DNA of 64,000 bases, from positions 164,002-228,001 of the forward strand of contig NZ_JNYJ01000020.1 in assembly GCF_000716715.1 (NCBI RefSeq), given 5' to 3'. This DNA comes from Dactylosporangium aurantiacum (GTDB taxonomy: Bacteria > Actinomycetota > Actinomycetes > Mycobacteriales > Micromonosporaceae). The position numbers were made by a program, and so were the translations under genes. A model generated the notes under the pieces. It was not told where the DNA came from and ran no database searches. It saw only the letters and a list, made by a program, of their open reading frames with translations. Within the stretch, counting starts at the first letter, position 1. Each line of letters starts with the position of its first letter. Below, piece by piece: positions 57,541 to 64,000 of the stretch.

Positions 57541-57632
57541 CGCCGCGAGCACCGGCACCCAAGCGCCGCGAGCACCGGCACCCAAGCGCCGCGAGCGCCG
57601 TCGCCAAGCGCCGCGAGCACCGGCACCAACCG
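57541..57632. repeat. 22-23-bp tandem repeat, 4 copies
   Basis: Four copies of GCCGCGAGCACCGGCACC plus AAGC or ACC endings, in the 130-base gap between two convergent genes. The first two are identical; the third has GCGCCGTCGCC. No terminator or frame is evident. Confidence 0.75.
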
Positions 57633-57654
57633 CGCCGCACGGGCGGCGGCATCG

Positions 57655-58605
57655 TCACCGGACGAACGAGTCGAGCGCCTCGCGGATCAGCGTCCGCATG
57701 GTGCCGCTGCCCGTGTGGCCCGAGTCCTCCACGACGGTGAGGGTGGCGTCCGGCCAGCGCTGCGCGAGCAGCCATGCCGTCTCCAGCGGGCTGCTGATGT
57801 CGAACCGGCCGTGCAGCAGGACGCCCCGGATCCCGGCGAGCCGGTCCGCCTCGCGCAGCAGGACGCCCTCCTCCAGCCAGCCCGCGTGCGCGAAGTAGTG
57901 GGTGCAGATACGGACCATGGCGAGCTTCGCGTCGTCGGGGCGGCCGCTGTACACGTCGGGCACGCCGTTCGGTTCGAGGGAGACGACGGCGTCCTCCCAG
58001 GCGCACCAGGCCTCGGCGGCCGCGGCGCGCACGGCCGGGTCCGGCGAGTCCATCAGGCGTGCGTACGCCGCGACCACGTCGCCGCCGCCGGGCGCGGCGA
58101 AGTCGCGGAACGCCGCCCACTGCGCGGGGAAGAACCGGCCGACGCCCTCGTACAGCCACTCGATCTCGCGCCGGCGGGTGGAGGTGACGCCGTCGATGAC
58201 GATGCCGGAGACCCGCTGCGGGTGGCGTTCGGCGTACGCGAGGATCAGCGTCGAGCCCCACGACCCGCCGAACAGCAGCCACCGCTCGATGCCCAGGTGC
58301 TCGCGCAGCAGCTCCATGTCGGCGATGAGGTGCCCGGTGGTGTTGTGCCGCAGGTCCGCGGCGAGGGTGGAGGCGTGCGGGGTGCTGCGGCCGCAGTTGC
58401 GCTGGTCGAACTGCACGATCCGGTAGCGGTCCGGGTCGAAGTAGCGCCGGGTGTGCGGGCCGCAGCCCGAGCCCGGCCCGCCGTGCACGACGAGCGCCGG
58501 CAGGCCGGTGGGGTTGCCGGCGACGTCCCAGTGCACGAGGTTGCCGTCGCCGACGTCGAGCATGCCTTCGTCGTACGGGTCGATGAACGGGTACATGTCC
58601 AGCAC
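57655..58605 (-). CDS. pip: Prolyl iminopeptidase
   Basis: 316 residues of alpha/beta-hydrolase family S33: LVVHGGPGSGCGPHTRRYFD (oxyanion), IVQFDQRNCGRSTPHAS, nucleophile GGSWGSTLILAYAE, and a C-terminal EDSGHTG His. This is the classical Pip pattern; it releases N-terminal proline in the cytoplasm. GTG 58605 (or ATG 58596) lies directly after a palindrome and a weak -10, so the transcript is short or leaderless. It is divergent from a MarR gene that probably regulates it. Confidence 0.93.
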   Translation of the reverse strand: MLDMYPFIDPYDEGMLDVGDGNLVHWDVAGNPTGLPALVVHGGPGSGCGPHTRRYFDPDRYRIVQFDQRNCGRSTPHASTLAADLRHNTTGHLIADMELLREHLGIERWLLFGGSWGSTLILAYAERHPQRVSGIVIDGVTSTRRREIEWLYEGVGRFFPAQWAAFRDFAAPGGGDVVAAYARLMDSPDPAVRAAAAEAWCAWEDAVVSLEPNGVPDVYSGRPDDAKLAMVRICTHYFAHAGWLEEGVLLREADRLAGIRGVLLHGRFDISSPLETAWLLAQRWPDATLTVVEDSGHTGSGTMRTLIREALDSFVR

Positions 58606-58606
58606 G

Positions 58607-58626
58607 ATACAACAGCGCTGTTATAT
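58607..58626. promoter_or_regulatory. MarR operator in a shared divergent promoter
   Basis: The core AACAGCGCTGTT (58611-58622) is a perfect palindrome, extended by ATA on one side and TAT on the other. It overlaps the -10 element TATATT of the MarR gene and lies two bases from the Pip start codon, so one bound dimer would block both. Confidence 0.75.
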
Positions 58627-58633
58627 TAGTGCT

Positions 58634-59098
58634 GTGACATTCCTCGGCAGCCGGCTGCGGCACCTCCTGGAACTGCTCGACGGCGACGTCGCCGGGGTCT
58701 ACGCCGACCTCGGCCTGCCCGAGGTGCGGCCCAGGTTCGCCCCGGTCGTGCGCACCCTCGTCCAGGGCGGCCCGGCCACCATCCGCGACCTGGCCGCGGC
58801 GATCGGGGTCACCCACTCCGCGGCCAGCCAGACCGTCGCGGAGATGGCCCGCCAGGACCTGGTCCGCCTGGAGACCGGGGCGGACGCCCGGCAGCGCATC
58901 GTGCACCTCACCGACCGCGCCCGCGGGCTGCTGCCGGTCATCGAGGCCGAGATGGCCGCCACGACGAGCGCCGCCGAAGCGCTCGACGCCGAGCTGCGCT
59001 ACCCGCTGAGCCGCCTCGTCGAGGAGGCGATCGCGGCCCTCGAAGATCGGCCGATGCGCGACCGGATCGGCCGGGTGGTGGTAGGCAGACAGGTGTGA
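58634..59098 (+). CDS. MarR-family regulator
   Basis: 154 residues. Winged helix: VRTLVQGGPATIRDLAAAIG, VTHSAASQTVAEMARQDLVR, ADARQRIVHLTDRARGLLPV. TATATT ends six bases before GTG 58634 and no ribosome site is present, a leaderless gene. It probably represses itself and the divergent Pip gene through the palindrome between them. Its TGA overlaps the GTG of the DUF427 gene, so that protein is co-expressed. Confidence 0.92.
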   Translation: MTFLGSRLRHLLELLDGDVAGVYADLGLPEVRPRFAPVVRTLVQGGPATIRDLAAAIGVTHSAASQTVAEMARQDLVRLETGADARQRIVHLTDRARGLLPVIEAEMAATTSAAEALDAELRYPLSRLVEEAIAALEDRPMRDRIGRVVVGRQV

Positions 59099-59853
59099 CA
59101 GCCGACTACCCGAAGATGATCGTGCCGGTCGACCACACCGAGCCGGTGCCGCGCCGGGTGCGCGCCGTGCTCGCCGGCCGGACCGTCCTGGACACCACCC
59201 GCGCCGTGTACGTGTGGGAGGTGCCCCACTACCCGCAGTACTACGTCCCGGCCACCGACCTCGACCCGGCCGCCATCGTCGACGAGCACCACGTCCAGCG
59301 GCTCAAGCGCGGCAGCGCCCGCCGCATCGGGCTGCGCGCCGGCGACCAGGACCGCCCCGCGGCCGGCCGCGTCTACGCCGACGGCCCGCTCGAAGGCCTC
59401 GCCCGGCTGGAGTGGGACGCCCTGGACGCCTGGTTCGAGGAGGACGAGCAGGTGTTCGTCCATCCCCGCAACCCGTACAGCCGGGTCGACGCGCTGCGCT
59501 CCACCCGAGCCGTGCGGATCTCCCTCGACGGGGTCACCCTCGCCGAGTCGTCGTCGCCGGTGCTGGTCTTCGAGACCGGCCTGCCGACGCGGTACTACCT
59601 CAACCGGACCGACGTCGACTTCACCCGCCTGCAGCCGTCACCGACCCGCACGGCGTGCCCGTACAAGGGACGCACCAGCGACTACTGGTCGGTGCTCGCC
59701 GGCGGGAGCGTCCACCAGGACCTGGCCTGGGCCTACGACTTCCCGACCGCGGCGCTGCTGCCGATCGCGGGCCTGGTGAGCTTCTACAACGAAAAGGTCG
59801 ACGTGCACCTGGACGGCCGACTCCTGGACCGCCCGGTGACCCACTTCTCCTGA
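59095..59853 (+). CDS. Tandem DUF427 protein
   Basis: 252 residues with two DUF427 domains: RRVRAVLAGRTVLDTTRAVY leading to VWEVPHYPQYYVP, and SRVDALRSTRAVRISLDGVT with VLVFETGLPTRYYLNRTDVD, TACPYKGRTSDYWS. The family has unknown function. It overlaps the MarR gene (GTGTGA), sharing its promoter and hence its regulation. It is convergent with the LURP-like gene. Confidence 0.88.
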   Translation: MTADYPKMIVPVDHTEPVPRRVRAVLAGRTVLDTTRAVYVWEVPHYPQYYVPATDLDPAAIVDEHHVQRLKRGSARRIGLRAGDQDRPAAGRVYADGPLEGLARLEWDALDAWFEEDEQVFVHPRNPYSRVDALRSTRAVRISLDGVTLAESSSPVLVFETGLPTRYYLNRTDVDFTRLQPSPTRTACPYKGRTSDYWSVLAGGSVHQDLAWAYDFPTAALLPIAGLVSFYNEKVDVHLDGRLLDRPVTHFS

Positions 59854-59860
59854 CGCCCGC

Positions 59861-60328
59861 TCAGCCGCCGCCACCACCGCCGGCCGCGGCCGCCTGGGCC
59901 TGCCACATGGTCACGATGACGCCGAGGACGAAGATCTGCACGGGCAGCGGCACGCCGGGGAGGTCGACGGCGACATCGCTGCCCCAGAAACTGACCTTGC
60001 GGACCGAGCCGACCTGCCGGCCGCCGGCGTACAGGTCCTGCGCCTGGCTCCACACCGAGGCGCGCTGGAACTCGTACGTGGTGCCGCCGGCGGTCACCGT
60101 CCACCGCTTGCGGCCGACCCGGTCCGCGGCGGCCACCACGCCACCGGCCTTGTCGAGCATCGAGAAGCGGCTGCCCCACGCGTTGCCGCGCACGTGGAAG
60201 GTCTGCCCCGCCACCTCGAGGTCGCCGCCACCGCGCCACAGCGAGCCGTCCCACCGCGCCACCCGGTGACCGTCCTGGCTCACCTCGTACCGCGCGCGCC
60301 AGACACTGGTCCGCTTCGCGAGCAACAT
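59861..60328 (-). CDS. LURP-one/scramblase-like protein
   Basis: 155 residues. RYEVSQDGHRVARWDG, LEVAGQTFHVRGNAWGSRFS and YAGGRQVGSVRKVSFWGSD follow the beta-barrel (tubby-like) pattern of LURP-one-related proteins; the C-terminus has one hydrophobic stretch (PVQIFVLGVIVTMWQ) and ends in Gly. Role unknown, possibly membrane-associated. It is convergent with the DUF427 gene by seven bases. Confidence 0.8.
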   Translation of the reverse strand: MLLAKRTSVWRARYEVSQDGHRVARWDGSLWRGGGDLEVAGQTFHVRGNAWGSRFSMLDKAGGVVAAADRVGRKRWTVTAGGTTYEFQRASVWSQAQDLYAGGRQVGSVRKVSFWGSDVAVDLPGVPLPVQIFVLGVIVTMWQAQAAAAGGGGGG

Positions 60329-60387
60329 GCCGTCGAGGGTAGCCCCCTGCGTCGATTTGCGGTCTGTCCGCGGCCGCGGGGTACCAG

Positions 60388-61281
60388 GTGGAGGTGACGA
60401 AGACAGTGGTGGTGACCGGGGCGTCGGGGTTCATCGGGTCGCACCTCGCCCGGGCGCTGGTGGACCTCGGCTACGACGTGCGGGCGATGACCCGCCACCC
60501 CGAGCGCTACGACGGCGGCGGCGCACCCGTGCGGGGTGACGTGTTCGACCCGGACAGCGTCGCCGGGGCCCTCGACGGCGCGGACGCGGCGTACTACCTG
60601 GTGCACTCCCTGGACTCCGACGACTTCGAGGCCAAGGACGCCGCCGCGGCCCGCACGTTCGCCGCGGCCGCCGCCGACGCGGACCTGGAACGCGTCGTCT
60701 ACCTCGGCGGGCTCGGCGACGACGGCACGGAGCTGTCCGCCCACCTGCGCTCCCGGCGCACCGTCGAACGGATCCTGCGCGAGGGGCCGGTGCCGGTCAC
60801 GGCGCTGCGCGCGGCGGTCGTGGTCGGCGCCGGCGGGATCAGCTGGGAGATCACCCGGCAGCTCGTCGAGCGGCTGCCGGCGCTGCTCACGCCGCGGTGG
60901 GTGAAGACCCGCACCCAGCCGATCGCGCTGCCGGACGTGATCCGGTACCTGATCGGGGTCCTCGAACCGGCCGAGGCCCGCGGCAGGGTCTTCGAGATCG
61001 GCGGGCCGGAGGTGCTGCGCTACATCGACATGCTGCAGCGGGCGGCCTCGGTGCGGGGTGAGACGCTGCCCAACGTGACCGTGCCACTGCTGACCCCGCG
61101 ACTGTCCTCCGCCTGGCTGGCGTTCGTCACCGACGTCGACCTCACCACCGCGCGCAACCTCGTCGACTCGCTCAGCACCGAGGTCGTCGTGCACGACCGC
61201 GGCATCGAGGCCGTCGTGCCCGGCCCGACGATCGGCTACGAGGAGGCGGTCCGGCTGGCGCTGCAGGACCGCGCCGCATGA
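60388..61281 (+). CDS. Atypical SDR/NAD(P)H-dependent epimerase-like protein
   Basis: 297 residues. VVVTGASGFIGSHLARALVD is a classical Rossmann start; AYYLVHSLDSDDFEAKDAAA and VVYLGGLGDDGTELSAHLRS, then GRVFEIGGPEVLRYIDMLQR, match the SDR atypical-5 / NAD-dependent epimerase group seen in envelope-related proteins. The start is ambiguous (GTG 60388 or 60394). Its stop overlaps the ATG of the CPBP gene, so the two are coupled. Confidence 0.85.
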   Translation: MEVTKTVVVTGASGFIGSHLARALVDLGYDVRAMTRHPERYDGGGAPVRGDVFDPDSVAGALDGADAAYYLVHSLDSDDFEAKDAAAARTFAAAAADADLERVVYLGGLGDDGTELSAHLRSRRTVERILREGPVPVTALRAAVVVGAGGISWEITRQLVERLPALLTPRWVKTRTQPIALPDVIRYLIGVLEPAEARGRVFEIGGPEVLRYIDMLQRAASVRGETLPNVTVPLLTPRLSSAWLAFVTDVDLTTARNLVDSLSTEVVVHDRGIEAVVPGPTIGYEEAVRLALQDRAA

Positions 61282-61970
61282 GGCGGCTGGTCGGGCGGGT
61301 CTTCATCGACCGCGTACCGCGCGACCACACCCAGACCGACGCGGCGTTCCGGCGCCGCCGGGTGGTGGCCGCGGTGACCCTCGTCGTCGGGGCGGTGCTG
61401 CTCGGGGTGTCGCTGTCGATCCGGCCCGGCGACGCGCTGTTCTACCCGATGACCCTCGCCGTCGCCGCGACCTGGGTCGCCGGGGCGCTGCTGTCCGGGC
61501 CGCTGCACCTGGGGCACATCCTGTTCCGCGACACGTTGCGCCGGCCGGTCGCCACCCCGGTCGTGACCGGCCTGCTCGCCGGTGCCGTGTTCGTCGCCGG
61601 TGCCCTGGTCGTGCGGGAGATCCCGCCGCTGCGCGCGTACACCGACGACGTGCTCGACCATGCCAGGTACGGCTCCATCGCCCTGATCACCGTCGTCACC
61701 CTCGCCAACGGCGCGGCCGAGGAGCTCTTCTTCCGCGGCGCCCTGTTCGCCGCGGTCGGCCGCACCCTGCCGGTCGCCATCTCCACCGCCGTCTACGCCA
61801 TCGTCACCGTCGCCACCGGCAACCCGATGCTCGTCTTCGCCGCCGTGCTGCTCGGCACCGTCCTGGGCCTGCAGCGCCGCGCCTCCGGCGGTGTCCTCGC
61901 CCCCGTCCTGACGCACGTGACCTGGTCGACGGTGATGCTGTTCGCCCTGCCGCCGCTGATCTCCGGCTGA
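61278..61970 (+). CDS. CPBP-family intramembrane metalloprotease
   Basis: 230 residues, about seven hydrophobic helices. NGAAEELFFRGALFAA is the EExxxR motif of the CPBP/Rce1 family; FAAVLLGTVLGL and VLTHVTWSTVM hold the His of the second motif. It overlaps the upstream SDR gene by four bases (ATGA). Such proteases process prenylated or envelope proteins. Substrate unknown. Confidence 0.9.
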   Translation: MRRLVGRVFIDRVPRDHTQTDAAFRRRRVVAAVTLVVGAVLLGVSLSIRPGDALFYPMTLAVAATWVAGALLSGPLHLGHILFRDTLRRPVATPVVTGLLAGAVFVAGALVVREIPPLRAYTDDVLDHARYGSIALITVVTLANGAAEELFFRGALFAAVGRTLPVAISTAVYAIVTVATGNPMLVFAAVLLGTVLGLQRRASGGVLAPVLTHVTWSTVMLFALPPLISG

Positions 61971-61992
61971 CCGCTTGTGCGGGCCGCCCACA

Positions 61993-62559
61993 ATGACGGC
62001 TGTGTCGTGGCCCGCCGTGCCCCCACCGAAGCTGCCGCCCGGGTGGCATGCGGTGCCGTGTGCCGACCCCGCGACGGGCGGGCCCGCGCTGCTGCTGCGG
62101 ATGAAGCCGTACTGGCGGCGCGTCGCCATTGGCGCCGCGGTCGGCGGGGTGCTCCTGCTGTGGGCGTTCACGATCTTCGCCTACACGCGCGGCGGCGGCG
62201 GGCCGATCCTGTGCTTCCTGGTGTTCGCGTCGGTGAGCGGGGCCGCCGGCACGGCCGTCATGGCGGCGACCCAGGACGGGTGGCTGGTCACGCCGACCGG
62301 CCTGGCCGGCGGCCGGGTCTGGGTCTCCACCGGCACCTTCCGCCGGCCGCCGCGGCCGGCGGTGGCGCTGCGACTGCGCGACGACGAGACCGACGACGTG
62401 CCGACGGTCCACCTGGACGCGGTCGTGCCGCCCGGCCACCACAGCGAGATCTTCCACGAGACCGACACCGGCACCCGCGCGGAGCCCCTCGCCGCCTGGC
62501 TGTCCGCGGTGACCGGCCTGCCGGTCGCGCCACGCGAGCACCGCCGCCGCCGCCGCTGA
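61993..62559 (+). CDS. Small membrane protein of unknown function
   Basis: 188 residues. Two TM helices (about 45-65 and 75-95), then a cytoplasmic domain (TGTFRRPPRPAVALRLRDDE, VHLDAVVPPGHHSEIFHETD). I do not recognise the family. ATG 61993 and GTG 62002 are both possible; the latter would be seven bases after CACAAT, a leaderless arrangement. It is convergent with the EEP gene, five bases apart. Confidence 0.7.
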   Translation: MTAVSWPAVPPPKLPPGWHAVPCADPATGGPALLLRMKPYWRRVAIGAAVGGVLLLWAFTIFAYTRGGGGPILCFLVFASVSGAAGTAVMAATQDGWLVTPTGLAGGRVWVSTGTFRRPPRPAVALRLRDDETDDVPTVHLDAVVPPGHHSEIFHETDTGTRAEPLAAWLSAVTGLPVAPREHRRRRR

Positions 62560-62564
62560 GGGCG

Positions 62565-63341
62565 CTATCCCTCGAACGACAGCTCCGCCTCGATGCCGTA
62601 GTGATCGGACAGGAACAGCTCCCGGCCGTCGGCGACCCGGACCGCGTCGCGCAGCACCGTGCGGGCCCGGGCCTGGAAGGGCCGGTCCGGGGCCGGGCGG
62701 ACCAGCACCTGGTCCAGCGCCGGCGGCGCCGGCCACCGCGGCGTCGGCCGGAACGTGGTGGACGTGTCACCGGCCAGGACGTCGCGCAGCCCGGCCGCCG
62801 CGGCGAACCGCGTGAACAGCGGCGAGTCCCGCGGCACGTTGAAGTCGCCGACCACGACCGCGGGCAGCGCCGGCTCGAATCCGGTCACCAGCCGAGCCAG
62901 GTGCTCCAGCTCGCCGCGGATGACGCCGGTGTACCGGTTGCCCTCCGACCAGTCGTCGTCCCGGTTCGCCGACAGGTGGGTGTTGACCACCGCGAGCGGC
63001 CCGGCCGGCGTCTCGACCACGGCCAGCTGCGCGCCCTTGCGCATGAGCAGCTCGGTGCGGGCCGGGCCGGCCATCGGGAACCGCGCGAACCGGTGCCGCC
63101 GCACCGGCCACCGCGACAGCTGCAGCAGCCCCCCGGCGAGCAGCACCGCCCCGGTGCCCGCCCGGTGCGGGTAGCCGGGGGTGACCCGGCGCAGCAGCCG
63201 CGCGCTGCCGCGGTGCAGCACCTCCTGCAGGCACACGATGTCGTACCCGGACCGCTCCAGCACCGGCCCGAGCGCCCGCAACCGCGCGGGCACGTCGTCC
63301 CGGATGAGCGCGTTGAACGTGAGCAGCCGCACCTCGGTCAT
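62565..63341 (-). CDS. Endonuclease/exonuclease/phosphatase-family hydrolase
   Basis: 258 residues. VRLLTFNALIRDD, DIVCLQEVLHRG, VVNTHLSANRDDDW, VVVGDFNVPRDSP and the final LFLSDHYGIEAELS are the EEP metal- and phosphate-binding motifs. The absence of an abasic-site nuclease signature suggests a sphingomyelinase-like or phosphodiesterase role. No signal peptide. The start ATG 63341 is preceded by the broken winged-helix remnant on the other strand. Confidence 0.9.
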   Translation of the reverse strand: MTEVRLLTFNALIRDDVPARLRALGPVLERSGYDIVCLQEVLHRGSARLLRRVTPGYPHRAGTGAVLLAGGLLQLSRWPVRRHRFARFPMAGPARTELLMRKGAQLAVVETPAGPLAVVNTHLSANRDDDWSEGNRYTGVIRGELEHLARLVTGFEPALPAVVVGDFNVPRDSPLFTRFAAAAGLRDVLAGDTSTTFRPTPRWPAPPALDQVLVRPAPDRPFQARARTVLRDAVRVADGRELFLSDHYGIEAELSFEG

Positions 63342-63417
63342 CGCTGCATTTCATCATCCGGCGATCGCGCGCCCGAGGCCGCGCCGTACACCGACCATCC
63401 ACGGCGCGCCGCCGATG

Positions 63418-63558
63418 CCTGGACGCGCTCACGTGATCGACGGCATCGACCCGGTCATCCACGTGCCGAAGCGGCTCACCGCCATGGCGATCCTCGCCAA
63501 CGCGCCGACGATGGTGACTCGCTTTCCATCGGTCTGGACCGTGAGGTCTCGGTCCTGA
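63418..63558 (+). pseudogene. Remnant of a winged-helix regulator (N-terminal fragment)
   Basis: From GTG 63433 (or ATG 63418) the frame reads VIDGIDPVIHVPKRLTAMAI followed by LANAPTM, the exact opening of the actinobacterial wHTH family whose next block should be DFRFLR..LGLSDSDLSKQM. Instead it changes to an unrelated VTRFPSVWTVRSRS and stops. The remaining stretch up to 63672 holds no gene I can identify and its GC falls. The break is a deletion or insertion boundary. Confidence 0.65.
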
Positions 63559-63672
63559 GCTTCGACATGCGCCTGTCCTCGTCCAACGCTTTGAGGTGCT
63601 GCCAGCATGTCTGTGTCAACGACAGCCGTGACGCGACCCCCAGCGGTCAGAACCGCCCGGCCGCCTCTCTCC

Positions 63673-64000
63673 CTACGGACTCAACCGGAACCAGTAGTTC
63701 ACCGTGGGCCCCTGTGCGGCCAGGCCGCCGCCCGTCGACGCGTACAGTGCCCGGGCGGGAGCGTTCGTCTCACCCGTCGTCAAGAACATCCTGGTTGCAC
63801 CGGCTTGCGCGCCGGCGCGCATGAAAGCACCCAGAAGTGCCCGGCCGATGCCCTGCCGACGGTGGCTCTCGACCACCTCCAGTTGATGGAGGTAGAGCAT
63901 TGAGAAGCCGTCGGGACGAATCAGCTGATAACCCCAGCACCAGCCGAAGATCTCGTGACCGCGGGAAGCAACGAAGGCGAGAGCACCAGGACTTTCCAGG
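63673..64000 (-). CDS. GNAT acetyltransferase, AAC(3)-I-like, N-terminus beyond window
   Basis: 109 residues visible, start outside the window. FGWCWGYQLIRPDGFSMLYL, HQLEVVESHRRQGIGRALLG (motif A, Q-x-x-G-x-G) and NAPARALYASTGG with final NYWFRL match the GNAT fold; the GYxLxRPDG and MLYLHxLEV blocks recall aminoglycoside 3-N-acetyltransferase type I and related plasmid-borne enzymes. GC is visibly lower (about 60%) than in the rest of the window. Whether it modifies antibiotics cannot be told. Confidence 0.78.
   Translation of the reverse strand, partial: LESPGALAFVASRGHEIFGWCWGYQLIRPDGFSMLYLHQLEVVESHRRQGIGRALLGAFMRAGAQAGATRMFLTTGETNAPARALYASTGGGLAAQGPTVNYWFRLSP

Noticed and set aside
1..64000. 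A secondary-metabolite gene cluster, since acylase, GT fusion, PaaK-like ligase and OYE are present
   Set aside because: There is no PKS, NRPS, terpene or RiPP core enzyme and the genes lie in unrelated units on both strands.

Overview
The window is 64 kb of very GC-rich DNA (about 75% in most genes, with G or C in nearly every third codon position). GTG starts, Tat-type signals, a PspC protein, MmpL, XRE/MmyB-like, PadR and BlaI/M56 genes all point to an actinomycete chromosome. I infer Micromonosporaceae or a close relative (the penicillin-acylase-family enzyme closely recalls the aculeacin acylase of Actinoplanes), but nothing here fixes the genus. There is no phage, no intact insertion sequence, no rRNA and no CRISPR. 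It reads as an accessory chromosomal arm: many small 1-3 gene units with their own local regulators, facing both ways and often overlapping by a few bases.

Layout. 0-4.4 kb: edge-truncated coiled-coil protein, membrane protein, racemase-family gene plus siderophore-interacting reductase, GntR relic, conserved protein. 4.4-10.1 kb: esterase, membrane protein coupled to an inositol-phosphatase homologue, MmpL transporter, VOC protein. 10.1-16.5 kb: serine hydrolase, IS5-type relic, HEAT-like protein, DUF4287, PhzF-deaminase operon facing an Lrp regulator, old yellow enzyme and nitroreductase. 16.5-25.1 kb: DUF2203, USP, HEAT protein, SDR/XRE pair, frameshifted repeat protein, penicillin acylase, Imm51-type orphan. 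25.2-28.8 kb: hydrolase-glycosyltransferase fusion, MddA-like methyltransferase and its TetR with twin operators. 28.9-38.1 kb: pentapeptide protein, GNAT, two aldo/keto reductases, D,D-carboxypeptidase, LysR, Nudix, MOSC, GIY-YIG nuclease, PaaK-like ligase. 38.1-40.3 kb: PspC, a 1.1 kb minisatellite desert containing a 259-base stretch without T, LexA-family repressor. 40.3-46.8 kb: thioesterase/Nudix divergent pair, PadR-ABC exporter operon, a scar joining two broken genes, methyltransferase. 46.8-53.3 kb: DUF4184, GH3, PadR-like/BlaI/M56 sensor set, DUF4253, PhoX-like protein. 53.4-55.2 kb: metallo-beta-lactamase-fold gene, segmental duplication, two minus-strand tRNA genes behind a small ORF and intrinsic terminator. 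55.2-64 kb: dienelactone hydrolase, TetR/NmrA-like pair, MarR/prolyl iminopeptidase/DUF427, LURP-like, SDR-CPBP operon, EEP hydrolase, a broken winged-helix regulator, and an edge-truncated AAC(3)-I-like acetyltransferase in visibly lower-GC DNA.

Themes. (1) Short tandem repeats (15-24 bp units) recur both inside genes, where units are multiples of 3, and between genes, where they need not be. (2) Many genes carry a TANNNT-like hexamer 6-8 bases before the start codon and no Shine-Dalgarno sequence, consistent with leaderless mRNAs; several are arranged back to back around palindromic operators. (3) At least six decayed genes (GntR, IS5 transposase, repeat protein, MFS, BlaI, winged-helix regulator) show active gene loss. 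All family assignments are from my reading of translated motifs without database searches.
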